64,000 bases of DNA. It comes from Datura wrightii. Its lineage: Eukaryota > Streptophyta > Magnoliopsida > Solanales > Solanaceae. A program made the position numbers and the translations under genes. Positions 12,113 through 25,499 of the stretch are shown in pieces (position 1 is the first letter of the stretch; each line of letters starts with the position of its first letter). The notes beneath the pieces are model-generated. The model had not been told where the DNA came from. It made no database searches and saw nothing but the letters and a program-made list of their open reading frames with translations. The DNA is taken from the NCBI GenBank assembly GCA_035772735.1, contig JASDFA010000020.1, forward strand, positions 109,957,501 to 110,021,500. The letters run 5' to 3'.

Positions 12113-12379
12113 GCCTATTCAGGCGACAGGTATGTCCGTATTATTACTTATGCAGTACCTTATGGTTGTATATGTATAAATGAGAAAGATTGATGTTTAG
12201 CTATCAAGTGAATCTTAAGTATGGTGTGCAATACCTGTATTGGACTTTTCTGTGTTTCAGGTTTTTGGTATAGTCCATATTACAGGGGAACCTCTGCCGA
12301 AATTTTTCTAAGTAGTAAGTTGAGAAGTTCTCTAGATAGCAGTTTCCATTCGAGGACAAATGTTCTTAAGGGGGGAGAA
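12113..12379 (+). other. Element C: 3' untranslated region, pre-PPT hairpin and polypurine tract
   Basis: This noncoding stretch ends in a hairpin at 12347-12362 (CATTCG-AGGA-CAAATG, one mismatch) and a purine tract AAGGGGGGAGAA directly before the 3' LTR at 12380. Confidence 0.8.
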
Positions 12380-14977
12380 TGTTATACCCCGTAAGATTCC
12401 TGGCACCTAGATGGCCTATTCGCGCATTGGTTAAGCATATTTGAAAGCCATACAAGCTAGGGAAAGGCCCGGGAAAGGGATCGGACGAGTAGCCTGTCGA
12501 ACCATCGCGGAAGGAGCCGGGGCAGAGCCCCTCCGCGATGGCAACGTATCACGGAGGTGGAGCCTCCGCGTTGGCTCCGTGACACGTTGGGCCTGTCCAG
12601 GCCCAAGTATATAAAGCCCCACTTCGGTTTTAAATCAATTCATTCAATATAATTTCCAGAAAATTCGCAGCAAACAGAGAGAGACGAAGAAGGTGAAGAT
12701 ATTATCGTTCGATTACGCTGCCAAACGTAGTCCAAACTTAAATTAACTCCAGATACCGAGGTATTTAGCCGCAGGGAGCATTCTTGTGGATTTTGTTTCG
12801 CGAAATACAGCCGACGAATCGTCGAGCTACCGAACTAAGGTAAGTAGAATTGCTCCAAACTAGTGTCTATGTGCTCCTAGCTGTGAAGTGAATACTTCTC
12901 CCTTCTGGACTTCTGAAAAATAGCAAGTTTTCGAGCGTCTTTTGACAAGCCTAAGTTTAGGCTATAATTATATCGAAAGTGATGTTTTCTTTTAGAATAG
13001 TGTTGTATTTAGTACTAATTGACGTATATATGAATGCAGTTGGGAGAAATAGCTGGAGTACTGACCGAGCCTCGTCCGAAAGTCGGATAACTTGAGGTTA
13101 AGGTATGTGAAGTTGTTCTTCGGCAAGTTAGTAAGCCTTAGCTGGGTAAATCATAGTAAACTCCGTATTTGAAACTCACGGAGTTGAAAGTTGAGAATTA
13201 AGTAAGTCTAATAGGTTCTGAGTTGTGTTGTCGTATCATATTCAGTCCGAAAGTTAGTAAAGCATGCGCCAAAGGGCGAGTTAGCATTCCAGATTCAGTA
13301 TAGCTTATTGTATGATTAGCAAGCATGTTGTAGAATAAAAAGATACATATTTTCAGAATGAAAGCTAATAAAGTGAAATCAGATAGACAGACAGTTTGAT
13401 GGCTATAGACTGGCCATTCAGACAGATGGAATATTGGCTACAGATTAGCCAACAGTTAAAGAAAGATTTCAGAATCAGTATAATCAGTAAAGAATCAGTT
13501 CAGTATAGAAACAGATCAGAATAAGAAATCAGATTTCAGATAGTCTTTTACAGTTATACATGCTTGCTATTTATATGTGCTATTTGTTTGTTGAGACTTG
13601 ATGTGGCGTGAGGGCACCTTATTGAGCGTCCTCGCCGCCCCTGGGTTGGTAATCGTGTTGCCCACTGAGCGGGTGGGTTTACGTCACTACAAGGAGTGGC
13701 ATGCCGTCCCCAGTTTGGATGAAGATGGGATGAAGCTTTCCCCATGTCAGGTTGATCAGCATTATAGTACAGATAGCCCTATTGTGTGCAAGTGCCCAGG
13801 GAACAGATACAGATACAGTTACAGTTACAGATCTTATTACAGGTGCAGCTCCGGTTTCAGATAGCCCTGTTGAGTTGTGTTTAGGGAACCAGACCCTATT
13901 TGTTATTGTCTGCACAGAAGTCCTCCGGACTCAGACACGGTTATTTATATCGGAGGCTATGGCCCGATCCGGAGACCCAGGCGGCCGGTAGAGGAGCTCC
14001 GAGTGAGCAGATGAGTGGAGTGACTTATTTTTGGTTGGTTTTGACCCGGGTAGGGGTATATAGATTGTTTGCTTGTTTGGCGCCATCAGGCTTATGGGAG
14101 TTGGTATTGGCTATTGCTTGATAAATGTATATGTACTTATGTGCTTATCTATACTAGTTAATAGACAGCAGGACGCCGTGACTACAGACACACTCCTGCC
14201 CATCAGTGCAGAAAGGTTTGATCTAGTTCCTATCAGCACTTCAGATTCAGTTGTCTCCTGCCATTCAGAACTGCTAGTTATGTATTTGTATTCAGTTTTA
14301 TTATTTCATTTGCTTTGCATACTCGATACCAGTGGTACTGACGCCCAGTGGGCCGCTGCATTACTTGCCTGCAGGTACTCATAGACGAGGAGGCGATCCC
14401 TCGTGATCCTAGCCAGCGCAGAGTCATCAGCTCCTGTCATCCGGAGCTTGATATTTCAGAGGTTTATATCATTTCCTTTTGTTGTACAGTATGGGTAGGT
14501 CGGGGCCCTGTCCCGACCATCTTATCAGTATTCTTAGAGGCTTGCAGTCTGTATATATTTCCCTATGGTCAGTTGAGCCAGTCGTGTAAGGCCGTGCAGT
14601 TTGCTATAGCTGTTTAGCATTTCAGTTTATGTTGGCTATGTGAGGCATTAGTTTGACAGTAGTGGTGACCTTGCCCGTCACGTTGTCTTACAGTAGTCTT
14701 GTGTTGAAGTTTCAGATGACTAGTCAGCATGGTGGCCTTGTCGGCCTGCATAGGTTCCTTGTTACGAGTATGTTTCTGGTTAGCTGCTATTACAGGTACA
14801 GGTGGCTATAGGCCAGTTGGCCGGAGGCTGTGATTACAGCCTTTATATAGCCCTTTGTTTCCAGAAATCTGAGTTAGAGCTAGCCAGGCGCCAGCCGTGC
14901 TTAGGCTCACCAGTTAGCATCCCAGGTCCTACTAGCGCACCAGGTGCCAGTCATACCCCCCAAGGCGGGGCGTGACA
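12380..14977 (+). repeat. Element C: 3' LTR
   Basis: The second LTR copy starts TGTTATACCCCG after the polypurine tract and ends GGGCGTGACA. It is 2598 bp, equal to the 5' LTR, and shares its palindrome module (12544-12588), TATA box, leader intron signals (12840-13039) and second donor (13103). Confidence 0.95.
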
Positions 14978-15226
14978 GTTAGTTGGGGTCTTGTCCCATC
15001 AACTCATCAGACATAGAGGCTTTTCAGACATAGATTGTATTCAGCTTCAGACTCATGTTGTGTGTTCAGATTTTATGTTATGTTTAGATATCCGCTATGT
15101 TTATCATGTTGATCTTCCATTTTTATTGATTGAGTGAGAAGTTATGTTCATGCCATGGATCGACTTAGAGCCTCTTGAGGTTCCTTGTCCCGTTTCTTGA
15201 TTCGAGCCTACATTTCGGTCATGACA
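14978..15226 (+). mobile_element. LTR B, right end after insertion C
   Basis: The segment begins with the second GTTAG target-site copy and continues LTR B, matching LTR A from about 2606 to its end. It finishes with TCATGACA at 15226. No primer-binding site follows, so B is either the 3' LTR of an element whose body lies outside the window or a solo LTR. It abuts gag-like sequence of element D. Confidence 0.85.
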
Positions 15227-16173
15227 ATGGATGAGGTTTAAGAAAAAGTTGACAAGTGCTCAAAAATCACAGAATTCCCAATGAGAGCTTTTTGGAAATT
15301 TTTTACAAGTCTCTGAATAACAACACTAAAGTCTTGGCAGATACAGTGGCAGGTAGAGCATTGATGAGTCTCTCGTGGGAGAAAGAAACAACTATACTAG
15401 ACCAAGTGACTAAAACAAACAGAACCTGACATACCAGAGAGGCTGAGACAGCTGCAGGTATATATGTTATTGGGTTGACTACAAAGCAGCGCAGGAAAGA
15501 AGAGGAGCTTGATCAGGAATTAGCTCATATGAGAACATCCATAGACCTGCTCATGAAATATATCATAGGGTCTGGAGCATAGAAGGTGAATGCAATGGGA
15601 GCATAGTGTCAAGAGCAGGGGTTTGATCACTCGAATTTTGAAAAGGAAGTAAATTTCTTGGATAACCGGTGGCAGATTTTCAGGTTAATGCCCAAGGGTT
15701 GGGTCAAGACACTTGGAACCAAGTCTCCAAAAACCAAGGTCGAAACCAATACAAATACAACTATAATAGAGCTGGATATTGGGGCAGGAATAGAGGATGA
15801 GAACAAGAAGGTGATTGGAGGAAGAATGATGGATACCAGAATCCCATCGGCCGTTATGTTCCTCCAAAGGCTTGTGAGGGTGATGCTAGATCTTCAAAGT
15901 TGGAGAGAATGATGGTTGAGCTACTGAATAAGGCAAAATCCACTGATGATCACCTGAAGGACATTCATTGAGAAATATCTGGCATGAACCAGAGAGTTGA
16001 GTCACACACAACAATCAAGTAGATTGAGCAACAACTGGGCCAGATGTCTACATCCTTGAAACAGAGGCAGAAAGGCACACTTCTTAGTAATACAATGCAA
16101 AATCCAAAGAATGACAGCCATTGCATGGCTATAACTACTAGGAGTGGAAAAACCATCATTGATCCGCCCATGC
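15227..16173 (+). pseudogene. gag: Element D: Athila-like gag fragment, decayed
   Basis: Translation in shifting frames gives Athila-type gag landmarks in the right order: an N-terminal remnant (WMRFKKKL), RALMSLSWEKETTILDQ, then ELAHMRTSIDLLMKYIIGSG, and near the end SHCMAITTRSGKTIIDPPM, which marks the linker before protease. Several stops and at least two frameshifts break it. It ends abruptly at 16173, where reverse LTR E begins. The protease part of the same gene reappears at 53770 with about 150 codons missing. D is the oldest layer visible in the window. Family recognition is from conserved gag landmarks; no product is expected. Confidence 0.75.
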
Positions 16174-18497
16174 TGTCATGACCCGGACAGAGGCCCGGAT
16201 CGTAGACACGGGACAAAGGACTCGGAGAGACCCCAAGTCGACCCATGGCTCAAGCATACATCTAACTCAATCAATAAACTAAAGAATCAACAATATAAAC
16301 TCAGTGGAAGTCTACTTAAATATAACATCAGAATAAGCATCCGAAGTTGATTACATACATAAGTCTGAAAAGCCTCTAATCTAGACGAGTTAATGGGACA
16401 AGACCCCAACTAACTCAACAATACTGAAACTGAAATACATAAAGAAAGATAGATAGTCTGGTCCTTGAAAGATGAGGAGTCACCAATAGGTAGACGCTAA
16501 CTCCGACGAACTGCCTAAGAGCGGGGTTGAACTTGAGAGTCGGGTCCTATATCATAAAATGATACAACGTAGAAAGTATGCGGTCAGTGCGTGGAATGTA
16601 CACAGTATGCAAGGTAAGTAAAATCGCTTAAGTAAAATAAATCATTTTAAGCATTTCATATCATATCATAAGCTTTCAAATCTGAGGGGAGGGTTGGCAT
16701 GCACTCTTTATGAAATCATAAACTTTTCATAACATGACTATACATAACTTCATAACATCATAGCTGACTCGAATGACTCAAAGCTGAAATATGACATTTA
16801 TAAGAAAAGTTGAACAATGAGTCAAACCTTTCTTTTAGAACATGCAAGCATAAAGTAATAACCATGAGTATGAATATGCAAATCTGAATCAAATAGACAA
16901 TGGGAGACTCGTCACTTAACTGACATACCACGGTAGAGCTTACGTGGTCCCGACTATCACACTCAAGTGGGCAGAGCCATCCAAAACATTTTCAGGGCTA
17001 AGGATGATACCATGACATCAATATCAATCTGAAGGCCCATTCGGTTGAGGGGAAGCTCACAAGGGAGGTCCCAAGACATATAATAGTATCAACCTATGTT
17101 GGCGTGTAATTCTCGGCATAGGGTGATCGACCCTTAGCCAGCTCGATGTTATACTCTTCTCCCAAAAATATTCATATGCTCTACATCGTATGTAACGAAG
17201 ATCAACATCGTTTATTGATGAATATCAACATGAAATCATGCATAGACTCAACATCATATAAATACAAAGCTCAATAATAACATACATGTCAATAGAATTC
17301 ATGCATATGAGAAGCTTTAGTTTAAAACATACCACAAGCTGAACATACTTGGGAGCCCTTGCTCCAAAACCATGTGGTAATCTATACATAAGAATATTTA
17401 ACTCAAACATACCACAAGCTAAAATATGGAATTTGGGAAACTCCGCTCCAAAATAATGCGGTAAGCTTATTTCAGGAATATCGTCACAAATCAACATGTG
17501 GGCATTGCCCAAAGCTTTATCATACTTATAATTGGCTCAATTATCATTGAAGACATAATTATATACATGGGAAATTTCAAATCATGCTTTGCATCATAAT
17601 ATCTCATCGTTATCACATTATCTTCTTAGATCTCACGTTTCATGATCATATTATCAATGGGCTTCAACATTCATAAAAACTAGAAACATAATTTTAATTG
17701 AAATCATTGTAAAACCATCTCATTCTTCATAATTCGATAAAAAAATCATAATCAACTCATACCCATGTAAAGAAATTGAATATTCATGCATTCGAGTAAA
17801 GCCCCACACTTGATCATAGGAGATTTTCATGATTCAATAGAAATTGAGCATGGATGTGGAAGAAGACACCCACTCATAACCCTACATACCTGGAAGGGAG
17901 GATTCTACCACTTCCTTGATTGCCCAAGATGAGATTCCAATGGAAACCTTGAAGACTTGCTCTAAATAACCTCTTCAACCTCTCAAACTTGCATGCATGG
18001 GATGAAACAACTTAGAATAGCTTTTCCCCTCTTAAAACCCTAACGACGTAGTATAGGTCTTAGGAACTTAAGAATTATGAAAAGACCCTTACTAAATTCG
18101 CAGGAAAATACTGCCAGATGGTTCTAACGGACGACCTGATGGATTGTGGTCCTCGACAACAACTCGTTTCCTAGCTCTTCAAGTACACTACTTGTCAAAT
18201 CTCATGGGCTTGTAATGGGTCACATAATGGTTCATCAGGGGTGACAACGAATCGTGGTCACCAATCGTCAACTGCACTACCTCAAACTATGGAATTAATC
18301 ATCTAGCAGGTAAGGGGGAACCCAACGAATCGTGGTGGCTGACCACAACTCGTGGTCACCACCCATGAAGTACACTAGTTCCTTCCTTTTATCTTCCTCT
18401 TTCCTCATCTCATGGATGATCTAACGACTCGCGGTGTTTGACCATGAGTCGTTCCCACACCTGTGGGGACCCTATCCTCCAAACTTCCCAACTCTTC
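16174..18497 (-). mobile_element. LTR E (B-like family), reverse, truncated by element F
   Basis: The sequence starts TGTCATGACC, the reverse complement of the LTR B end (GGTCATGACA), and reads as a B-family LTR on the minus strand for about 2.3 kb. It includes the same palindrome-rich part (18120-18470) and the block near 17100 that matches LTR A at 1851. It stops at 18497, where LTR F begins, just before its own expected start. The rest of E is missing, probably removed by the deletion with its junction near 39961. No gene is seen. Confidence 0.8.
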
Positions 18498-20908
18498 TAT
18501 CACGCCCTGCCTTGGGGGGTATGACTTGCACCTGGTGCCCTATTAGGACCTGAACTGCTACACTACTGAGCCTAAGCACATCTAGTGTGGCTGGCTCTAA
18601 CTCAGATTCATGGAATCAATGGGTTATATAATGGCTGTGAATACAGCCTCCAGCCGACTGGGCCTATAGCCACCTGTACTGTAATATCAGCTAACCAGAA
18701 TCATACTCATATAGGGAAACCTATGCGGGCCGACAAGGCCACCATGCTGTCTAGTTATCTCTAACTCAATATAACAAATGTTGAACATCTACGTGACCGA
18801 CAAGGTCACCACTACTAACTAGGTATGGCCCCACACGGCCAACATAAGCAACCATACTAAACAGCTAAGCATACGCACGGCCCCACACGACTGGCACAAC
18901 TAACCACAGGGAGATATATACACCATCTGCAAGCCTCTAAGAATACTGATAAGATGGTCGGGACAGGGCCCTGACCTACCCGTACTATACAACAAAAGAA
19001 AAGGAAATAGACCTCTAGTTGTCTAACTCCAGATGACAGGAGCTGATGACTCAATGAGCTGGCTAGAATCACGAGGGATCGGCTCCTCGTCTACGAGTAC
19101 CTGCAGGCAAGTAATGCAGCACCCCAAACGGGCGTCAGTACCACTGGTACCGAGTATACAAAGCAAACTGAACATAACTAAATATAAACAACGATGCTAG
19201 TAAATTCTGAATAGCAGGAAGTATCTAAAACTGTCTGAACTAGCAGGATCCAGAATAGGCTTATCTGTACTGAAGGTAAGGTAGAATCATACTTGTCGTC
19301 ATGGCGACCTGCTGTCTATCAACTAATAGATATCATGTATATACATATATATATAACACACAAGAACCTATACCAGCCCCCATAACCCGGAAGGTGCCAA
19401 CCAACAAACAATCTATATACCCCTACCCGGGTCAAAACCATCCAAAAATAAATCACTCCACTCGTCTACTAAGTACGGGCACCTCTACCGGCCCCCTGGG
19501 TCTCCAGCTCGGGCTATGGCCTCTGATATAAATAACTGTTTCTGAGCCCGAAAGACTCATGTACTGTAACTGTAATCTGTATTTGTATCTGTATTCTTCC
19601 CCCTGGGCGCAAGCGCACAACAGGGTAAGCTATACTGCTATGCTGATCAGCCTGATATGGCGAATGCTCCATCCCGTCTTCATCAAACTGCGGACGGCAT
19701 ACCACTCCTTGGAGTGGCGTATCCCCACCCTCATGGTGGGTCGACACAGTTACCAACCCAGGGGCGGCAAGGGCACTCAAAGGGTGCCCTCATAACACAA
19801 ACAGGTCTCAACAAACAATAATCACATATAGCAAGCATGTTTAAACTGAAAATACTATTTGTACTCTGATTTCTCATTCTGAACTCTTTTCTGTGTTATA
19901 CTGATTCTCATACTAAACTATACTATACCTGAGATATTATCTGACTGTTTGACTATACTGTAACTGAGGTATCATCTGACTGTCTGACTATACTATATCT
20001 AGGATATTATCCGACTGTCTGATATTGCTTTACTAACTTTTATTCCGAATATATATCCTAATATCATAAAACATGCTTGCTAAATTCAAACTGGACTCAA
20101 TTCTTGACTTCTGAGTTCTTTCTTCTATACATCATGCTATTTACTGTACTGGATTACTAACTTGCCGAAGGAATTAGCTTTACATACCTTCGGTTTAGAG
20201 TTCCCGACTAACTGGCGTAGTTGGGTCAGTATTTCTGCTATTTCTCCCAACTGCATTCATATATATGTCAATTAGAACTAAATATGCTAATATTCTAGAA
20301 GAAAATATCACTTTCAATATATATATAGCCCAAACTTTGGCTTATCGAAAAACGGTCAAAAACTTATTGTTTCTCGAGAGTCCAGAAGGGAGAAATACTC
20401 ACTTTAGGGCTAGGAGTATATTGACACTAATTTGGAGCAATTCCACTTACCTTAGTTCGGTAGCACGATGATTCGCCGGCCGAATTTCACGAAATTAAAT
20501 CCGTAGGAATGCTCCTTACTGCTTAATACCTCAGTATCTGGAGTTAATTTGAGTTTGGACAGCGTTTGACGGCGTAACCGGACGAAAATTATCAACAAAC
20601 CTTCGCCCCCCTCTGTTTTCTCTCGACTTTTCTAGAAAATTTATGAAATATAACTTTAAAATCGAAGTTGGAGGATTTTATACTTGGGGCTGGACAGGGC
20701 CTCCGTGACACGGAGCCAATGCGGAGACCCTCCCTCCGTGGCACGTTGCCATCGCGGAGGTGCTCTGCCCCCACTCCTTCCACGATGGTTCGACGGATTT
20801 CTTATCCGGTATTTCCCCGGGCCTTTTCCTAGCATGTATGGCATTCAAAAACTCTTAACCAACATGCGAATAGGCCATCTACATGTCAAAAATTTACGGG
20901 GTGTAAAA
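18498..20908 (-). mobile_element. Element F: 3' LTR of a reverse chromovirus
   Basis: On the minus strand this 2411-bp LTR starts near 20908 with TTTTACACCCCGTAAAT, mutated from TGTTACACC, and ends GGGCGTGATA at 18498. It resembles the element C LTR throughout, including a palindrome module at 20701-20746, leader intron signals (20450 to 20251) and the second donor (near 20189). The first bases of both ends are mutated, which fits an old insertion. Confidence 0.88.
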
Positions 20909-21179
20909 TTCTCCCCCCCTTAAGAACATTCTTCCTCGAATGTAAACCTCTATTTATAGGAATTCTCGACTTACTCAACTTATTTTTAGAAAACTTTTGG
21001 CAGAGTTTCCCCTGTAATATGGACTATCTCGAAAACCTGAAATGCAGAAAAGTCCAACACTGGTACTCCATGCAATAATATAACATTCATCAGACAAAAG
21101 ATTGGAGTCGATTATCTCATTTACACATATACTATAAGGCACTATATAAAATAGCAATACTAACATACCTGTTATCTGA
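20909..21179 (-). other. Element F: polypurine tract, pre-PPT hairpin and 3' untranslated region
   Basis: On the minus strand the purine tract AAGGGGGGGAG (20911-20921) abuts the LTR. The hairpin CATTCG-AGGA-AGAATG lies at 20927-20942, and the remainder is noncoding up to the pol stop at 21180. Confidence 0.8.
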
Positions 21180-22206
21180 CTAGGGTTGAAACAAATGAGG
21201 ATATCTGGTTTTCATATCTTCCTCTGCTTCCCAGGTCATCTCTTCTCGGTTCTTATTACGCCACAACACCTTGACAGAAGCAATATCTTTTGTCCTTAAT
21301 CTACGAATTTGTCTGTCTAAGATGGCTACTGGAACCTCTTCATAGGCCAGCTCTTCCGTAACCTGGACATCCTGGACTGGGACAACTCTGCGAGGGTCTC
21401 CCATGCACTTCCTTAGCATAGATACGTGGAAAACTGGATGAACAGATTCTAATTCTGGAGGCAAGTTCAATTCGTATGCCACTCGGCCTACTCTCCGCCG
21501 GATCTGATAAGGCCCAACGAATCTCGGACTGAGCTTACCTTTCTTGCCAAATCTCATCACCCCTTTCATTGGAGATACTTTCAGAAATACCCAGTCATTC
21601 ACATCAAATTCCAGGTCTCTGCGCCTCACATCAGCATACGATTTCTGGCAGCTCTGTGCAGTCAGTAGGCATTCTCTGATAAGCTTTACCTTCTCCTCTG
21701 ACTGTTGAATAATATCTGGCCCAATCAGTGTTGACTCTCCCACTTCAAATCAGCCAACTGGCGACCTACATTCTCGCCCATACAGTGCCTCAAAGGGCGC
21801 CATCTGGATAGCTGAGTGATAACTATTATTATAAGCAAACTCAATCAGTAGCAAATGCTCATCCCAGCTACCCCCAAAGTCTAGCACACACGCACGTAGC
21901 ATATCCTCGAGCGTTTGAATAGTGCATTTAGCCTGCCCATCTGTCTGAGGGTGGAATGTTGTGCTCAAATTAAGCTGCATTCCCAGACCTCTCTGAAATG
22001 ACTGCCAAAATCTAGCTGTAAATTGTGCTCCCCTATTAGAGATAATAGATACCGGAACACCATGTAATCTAACTATTTCTCTGATATACAATTCGGCATA
22101 ATCCTCGGCAGAGAAAGTAGCTTTCACTGGCAGGAAGTGGGCTGATTTCGTCAGTCTGTCAACTATTACCCAAATGGAGTCATGTCTATGTCTGGTACGG
22201 GGTAAT
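21180..22206 (-). pseudogene. pol: Element F: integrase core and chromodomain part of pol, inactivated
   Basis: On the minus strand the segment encodes the integrase catalytic core from just after the first Asp (ISNRGAQF near 22040, HPQTDGQA near 21940) through the GPDIIQQSEEK linker to a chromodomain (VPVAILDRQIRRLRTKDIAS, then YPHLFQP) ending at 21180. In this copy SDRG has become SNRG and the catalytic Glu after DGQA reads Lys. A TGG-to-TGA stop lies at 21744-21749. The frame is cut at 22206 by insertion of element G and resumes at 32002. Confidence 0.9.
22202..22206. repeat. Target-site duplication of element G, left copy (GTAAT)
   Basis: GTAAT recurs at 31997-32001 on the other side of G. 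Joining the flanks across one copy restores a continuous chromovirus integrase gene. Confidence 0.93.
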
Positions 22207-23617
22207 TGTTCGGTGCGTTTGTTGGGGTTATAAAACCGACACGCAAGTGCACGTGGTCGAACAAGTAGTAAGTGGCTTTAGTAAGCCAAGTATCGATCCC
22301 ACAGAGACTTGGGATAAGTGCAATTTGCTCAAGTATACTATATTTTTACTTCTAAATAAGCTGACAACTAAATAACCAAAAATTGAATAATTTGTTTTAT
22401 AAATTTTATACTAAACTACAAACAATTATCTACTTTGAATTTGGACTATGGATAAAAGCAAGCCGAGGTTAAAGAACATGTAATGAAACTGATTATCATC
22501 ATAAATTGGTTAATCTTTTCTTCCAGTTGCTAGCCAAGAACAATTGCCAAGAGATTAAAACTCTCGTATTTAATCTCACTTAAGAATCATGAACCATCCG
22601 TCTACATTTCTGTGATCAAATGCAATTCATGTTCTAGCCATACAATTCCGGTTCCTAAATTGACTAATACGTCTTTCAAGTATATTTCTATCAGGAAAGC
22701 ACATCAAAACTCAATTTTCCCAAATCAAGTAAAGAACAATATCCTATTAATTCACAACTTTCCAATTTCGTGCTCTCTCGAGTGAAATCGGACTTTTTAG
22801 ATGTACATTAATGTAGGTCACACACCAATGCAGTAAGAACAAGAATTAATAGAACAACATGGAAGAAAAAGATGAAAAACCATATAATCAATAATCAAAA
22901 TTCATCACAAGTGTTCATAACCTCAGCAAGGAAGGGAATTAGCCACTCATTTGTGGATTAATCATCCTAAAACAAGTGTTAATCATACAAACAATTGAAT
23001 TGGAGAAGAAAGAAAGAGAAAACAAACCCTGAACTTTTCGTCCCTCAACTGCCTGTAACCCACGTCCTTGCTCCACCAAGTCTGAATTATGAAAAATACA
23101 CTTAAGTGTTCTATTTATACTAGTGGAAATTTTTCTCGGAATAATGAGCAACGTGTCACGGAGTGCATCACGGAGCACTGCCTCCATGACACGCCGTGAA
23201 CGCGGACCCTCACTGGAATTGGGGGTCCGGGAATTTAACACCAACGTGGCAACGCGGAGGCTAGCCACCGTGCCACGGAGCAGTCGCGAACCTCTACTGG
23301 AAATTGATGAATTTTCACCCTCCAGGCAGAATGCCTCCGCGATGGCAGCGTGACACGGCTCCATCGTGGAGCCCCTTTAATTCGTGCAGTCCTATGCCTT
23401 TTCCCTTGCTCGATTCCAGTCCAACTCCGATATCGTCCAACATGCATGTTAGCTTCTCGAAATCACATATTACCTACAAAACAATGCTAATCATGTTGGT
23501 TAGTATAAATTCACATTTTATTACCAATTACATGAAAATGTATACACATTGCTAGATAAACAAGGCGAAAATAATACTTTTGAGTATCACTTGGGCATAT
23601 AAATCTGCCCAAGATCA
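22207..23617 (-). repeat. Element G: 3' LTR (left in the window)
   Basis: The left end is TGTTCGGTGCG and the right end is CAAGATCA. On the minus strand the LTR therefore starts TGATCTTGGGC and carries the terminal hairpin CTTGGGCA...TGCCCAAG (23590-23613). The palindrome module is at 23151-23195, just upstream of the TATA box near 23115 in element orientation. A GTGCCAC/GTGACAC-rich stretch runs on to 23375. Confidence 0.93.
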
Positions 23618-25499
23618 CTTACCCCACACTTAAATCCTTGTTCGTCCTTGAACAATCAAACATACAATTCATGCAATTTACATCCCAACCTTCGCTACTA
23701 TGGTGCGACAATTTAAGCTACGGTCATACCGATCATTCAATATTGCAAATCATCAAGAAAACATGCATGGTCTTAACAATGCAATGACCTTCCATACATT
23801 AAGACTTCCTAGACTTTAAGAATCGACTCTCGATATCGGCAAACTCATGCAAATCAGCTAATCAAGATATCCGACACGAAAATCAATCTTTCATCAAGCA
23901 TGTGCCCTCACAACTCAAGAGAATCTTCCCCCTTTTTACTCATGTGACACACAAACATTCAAGTAGGGGCATGTAAAAACAATTTCACTCTCTCTCCCAA
24001 AAGAATTCACATGCATCATGTCATGACCCATAAGCTTGCCCTTAGTGTATTACTCCACTAATATAAAGAAATGCAATGTCAGATCACGTAGGACTTTAAT
24101 GGGTTGTAATGGAAGCTATGGAACTAGTATATATTGAATTAGCCAATACTAACCACTAGCATCCTTAAGCGCCTTTGCAACACATTCCCATCAACTCATG
24201 GACATTGTTTCTCTCTTTTCTTTTTTCATCATCCCATTCTTGATGATTTACTTTAGTATGGCCCATTTCATTAAGCACACTTGACACAGTAACAAAGGTT
24301 ATTCATGCACCTTCATTATCGTTTATTTATAACCAGTGCACCTTCAACCTTCTCTTTTCTTCCCTCACTCTGCTTTTCTTTTTCTTTTCACCATTCTCAC
24401 TCTTTGACACTTTGGGAACATTATTTTCTCTTCTTAAGCGCTTAAGAGTTTTGTATAGACTATACGGCTAATGAAAAGAAAGAATTAAGCTCGGTTTATA
24501 CTTTTTGGACAAAAGAAAGAAATAATCGGCTAAAGGCTCAAAGGGCTGACTAGGGTATACAATCACAGAAAGAGGGAGTATGACAAGAAAAAAAATAGAA
24601 ACTCTCGGTTAAAACAAAGAAATGCCTACATCCTTTCCTACAATACACCTCCTTCATTTCGTTTTGTACACACACCAGGCAAGTTCTAGACACTTCACAA
24701 TAGCATGGAATAACAATACCTCACTTCACACTTTATGCACATGCTCGATTCAAGATGTATTCACAGATTCTTCAATCAGCTAATTACATGAATTCAAACA
24801 TTAAGCCTCAATCACACCGAATCGAACTCTACAGCCTAGGTATCTCAACATATTTACAAGATTGCATGCTTTCATACGAATCACCTTTGCATTTTGAATA
24901 TCAGGTACAACACGCAACCAACATTTCACAACCATATAGTAACTACAGGTTCCGGGATGCAATCCACCAAAGAAAAAAAACTGAAAATAAATTAAAATAA
25001 CTACTCCTACCGACTACATTTCCCTTAAGACGGTCACTAACTATGACGTCGGTTCAATGGGACCATTCTCGGTAAAAGAACAGAAAACAAACGCTGAGAA
25101 ACCCAAAATTAAAAAATTGAAAATTTTTGCAAAACATCAATCATTTCGATAGAAAAATTATTTACAAAATATTTTAAATATGTACAAAATATTTTCAAAA
25201 AATTGAAAATTTTAAAAATATCGATCATTTCGATAAGCAAAAATATTTACAACAATTTTTACAGAATCAGCTGGCAACATTCCACAACACACATCAATTC
25301 CACAAATATTTATAGATACAGAACAGTTTGAAAATTCACAAACACAGGGAAACATAACATACAATTATACAGAGGAAAACATACAAGCAAACCAGCCCAT
25401 CCCAGCACCTAACTACTCCCACCCCACACTTAAACCGAACACTGTCCCCAGTGTTCACAAAAATTAAATAGCACAAAATCGGGTGGTGGAACTCCCTGA
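23618..25499 (-). other. Element G: long conserved 3' noncoding region with PPT
   Basis: No gene is seen in this 1.9-kb stretch. On the minus strand it ends with the hairpin TTGTTCA-AGGA-CGAACAA (23638-23655) and PPT AAGTGTGGGGTAAG (23618-23631). Blocks inside it match H (33898-35687), I (50675-51842) and, at lower identity, K (59895-61836). They include the part around 'CTAGAACTTGCCTGGTGTG' and a block near 'GGCAAGCTTATGGGT'. Conservation of noncoding sequence in diverged families points to cis-acting signals. Confidence 0.75.

Larger units (their letters stand above)
4535..14977 (+). mobile_element. Element C: complete but defective chromovirus (Tekay/Del-like Ty3/gypsy)
   Basis: This 10443-bp element has two LTRs of identical length (2598 bp), a 5-bp target-site duplication GTTAG, a primer-binding site for initiator Met-tRNA, broken gag and pol frames, a polypurine tract and a pol C-terminal chromodomain. 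The domain order gag, protease, RT, RNase H, integrase, chromodomain and the roughly 2.6-kb LTR fit Tekay/Del chromoviruses. The coding part has many stops, most of them CAG to TAG or CGA to TGA. The two LTRs differ at about 11 places in the first 250 bp by eye, so the insertion is not recent. It lies inside LTR B. Confidence 0.95.

Noticed and set aside
15658..15912. 84-residue plus-strand open frame as an independent small gene
   Set aside because: It is the frame of the decayed Athila-like gag of D at this point and continues into it on both sides.
16169..16173. Target-site duplication linking LTR E to the right flank of LTR J (53770)
   Set aside because: The flanks do not match. D sequence is missing between them, which fits a deletion instead of a single insertion.
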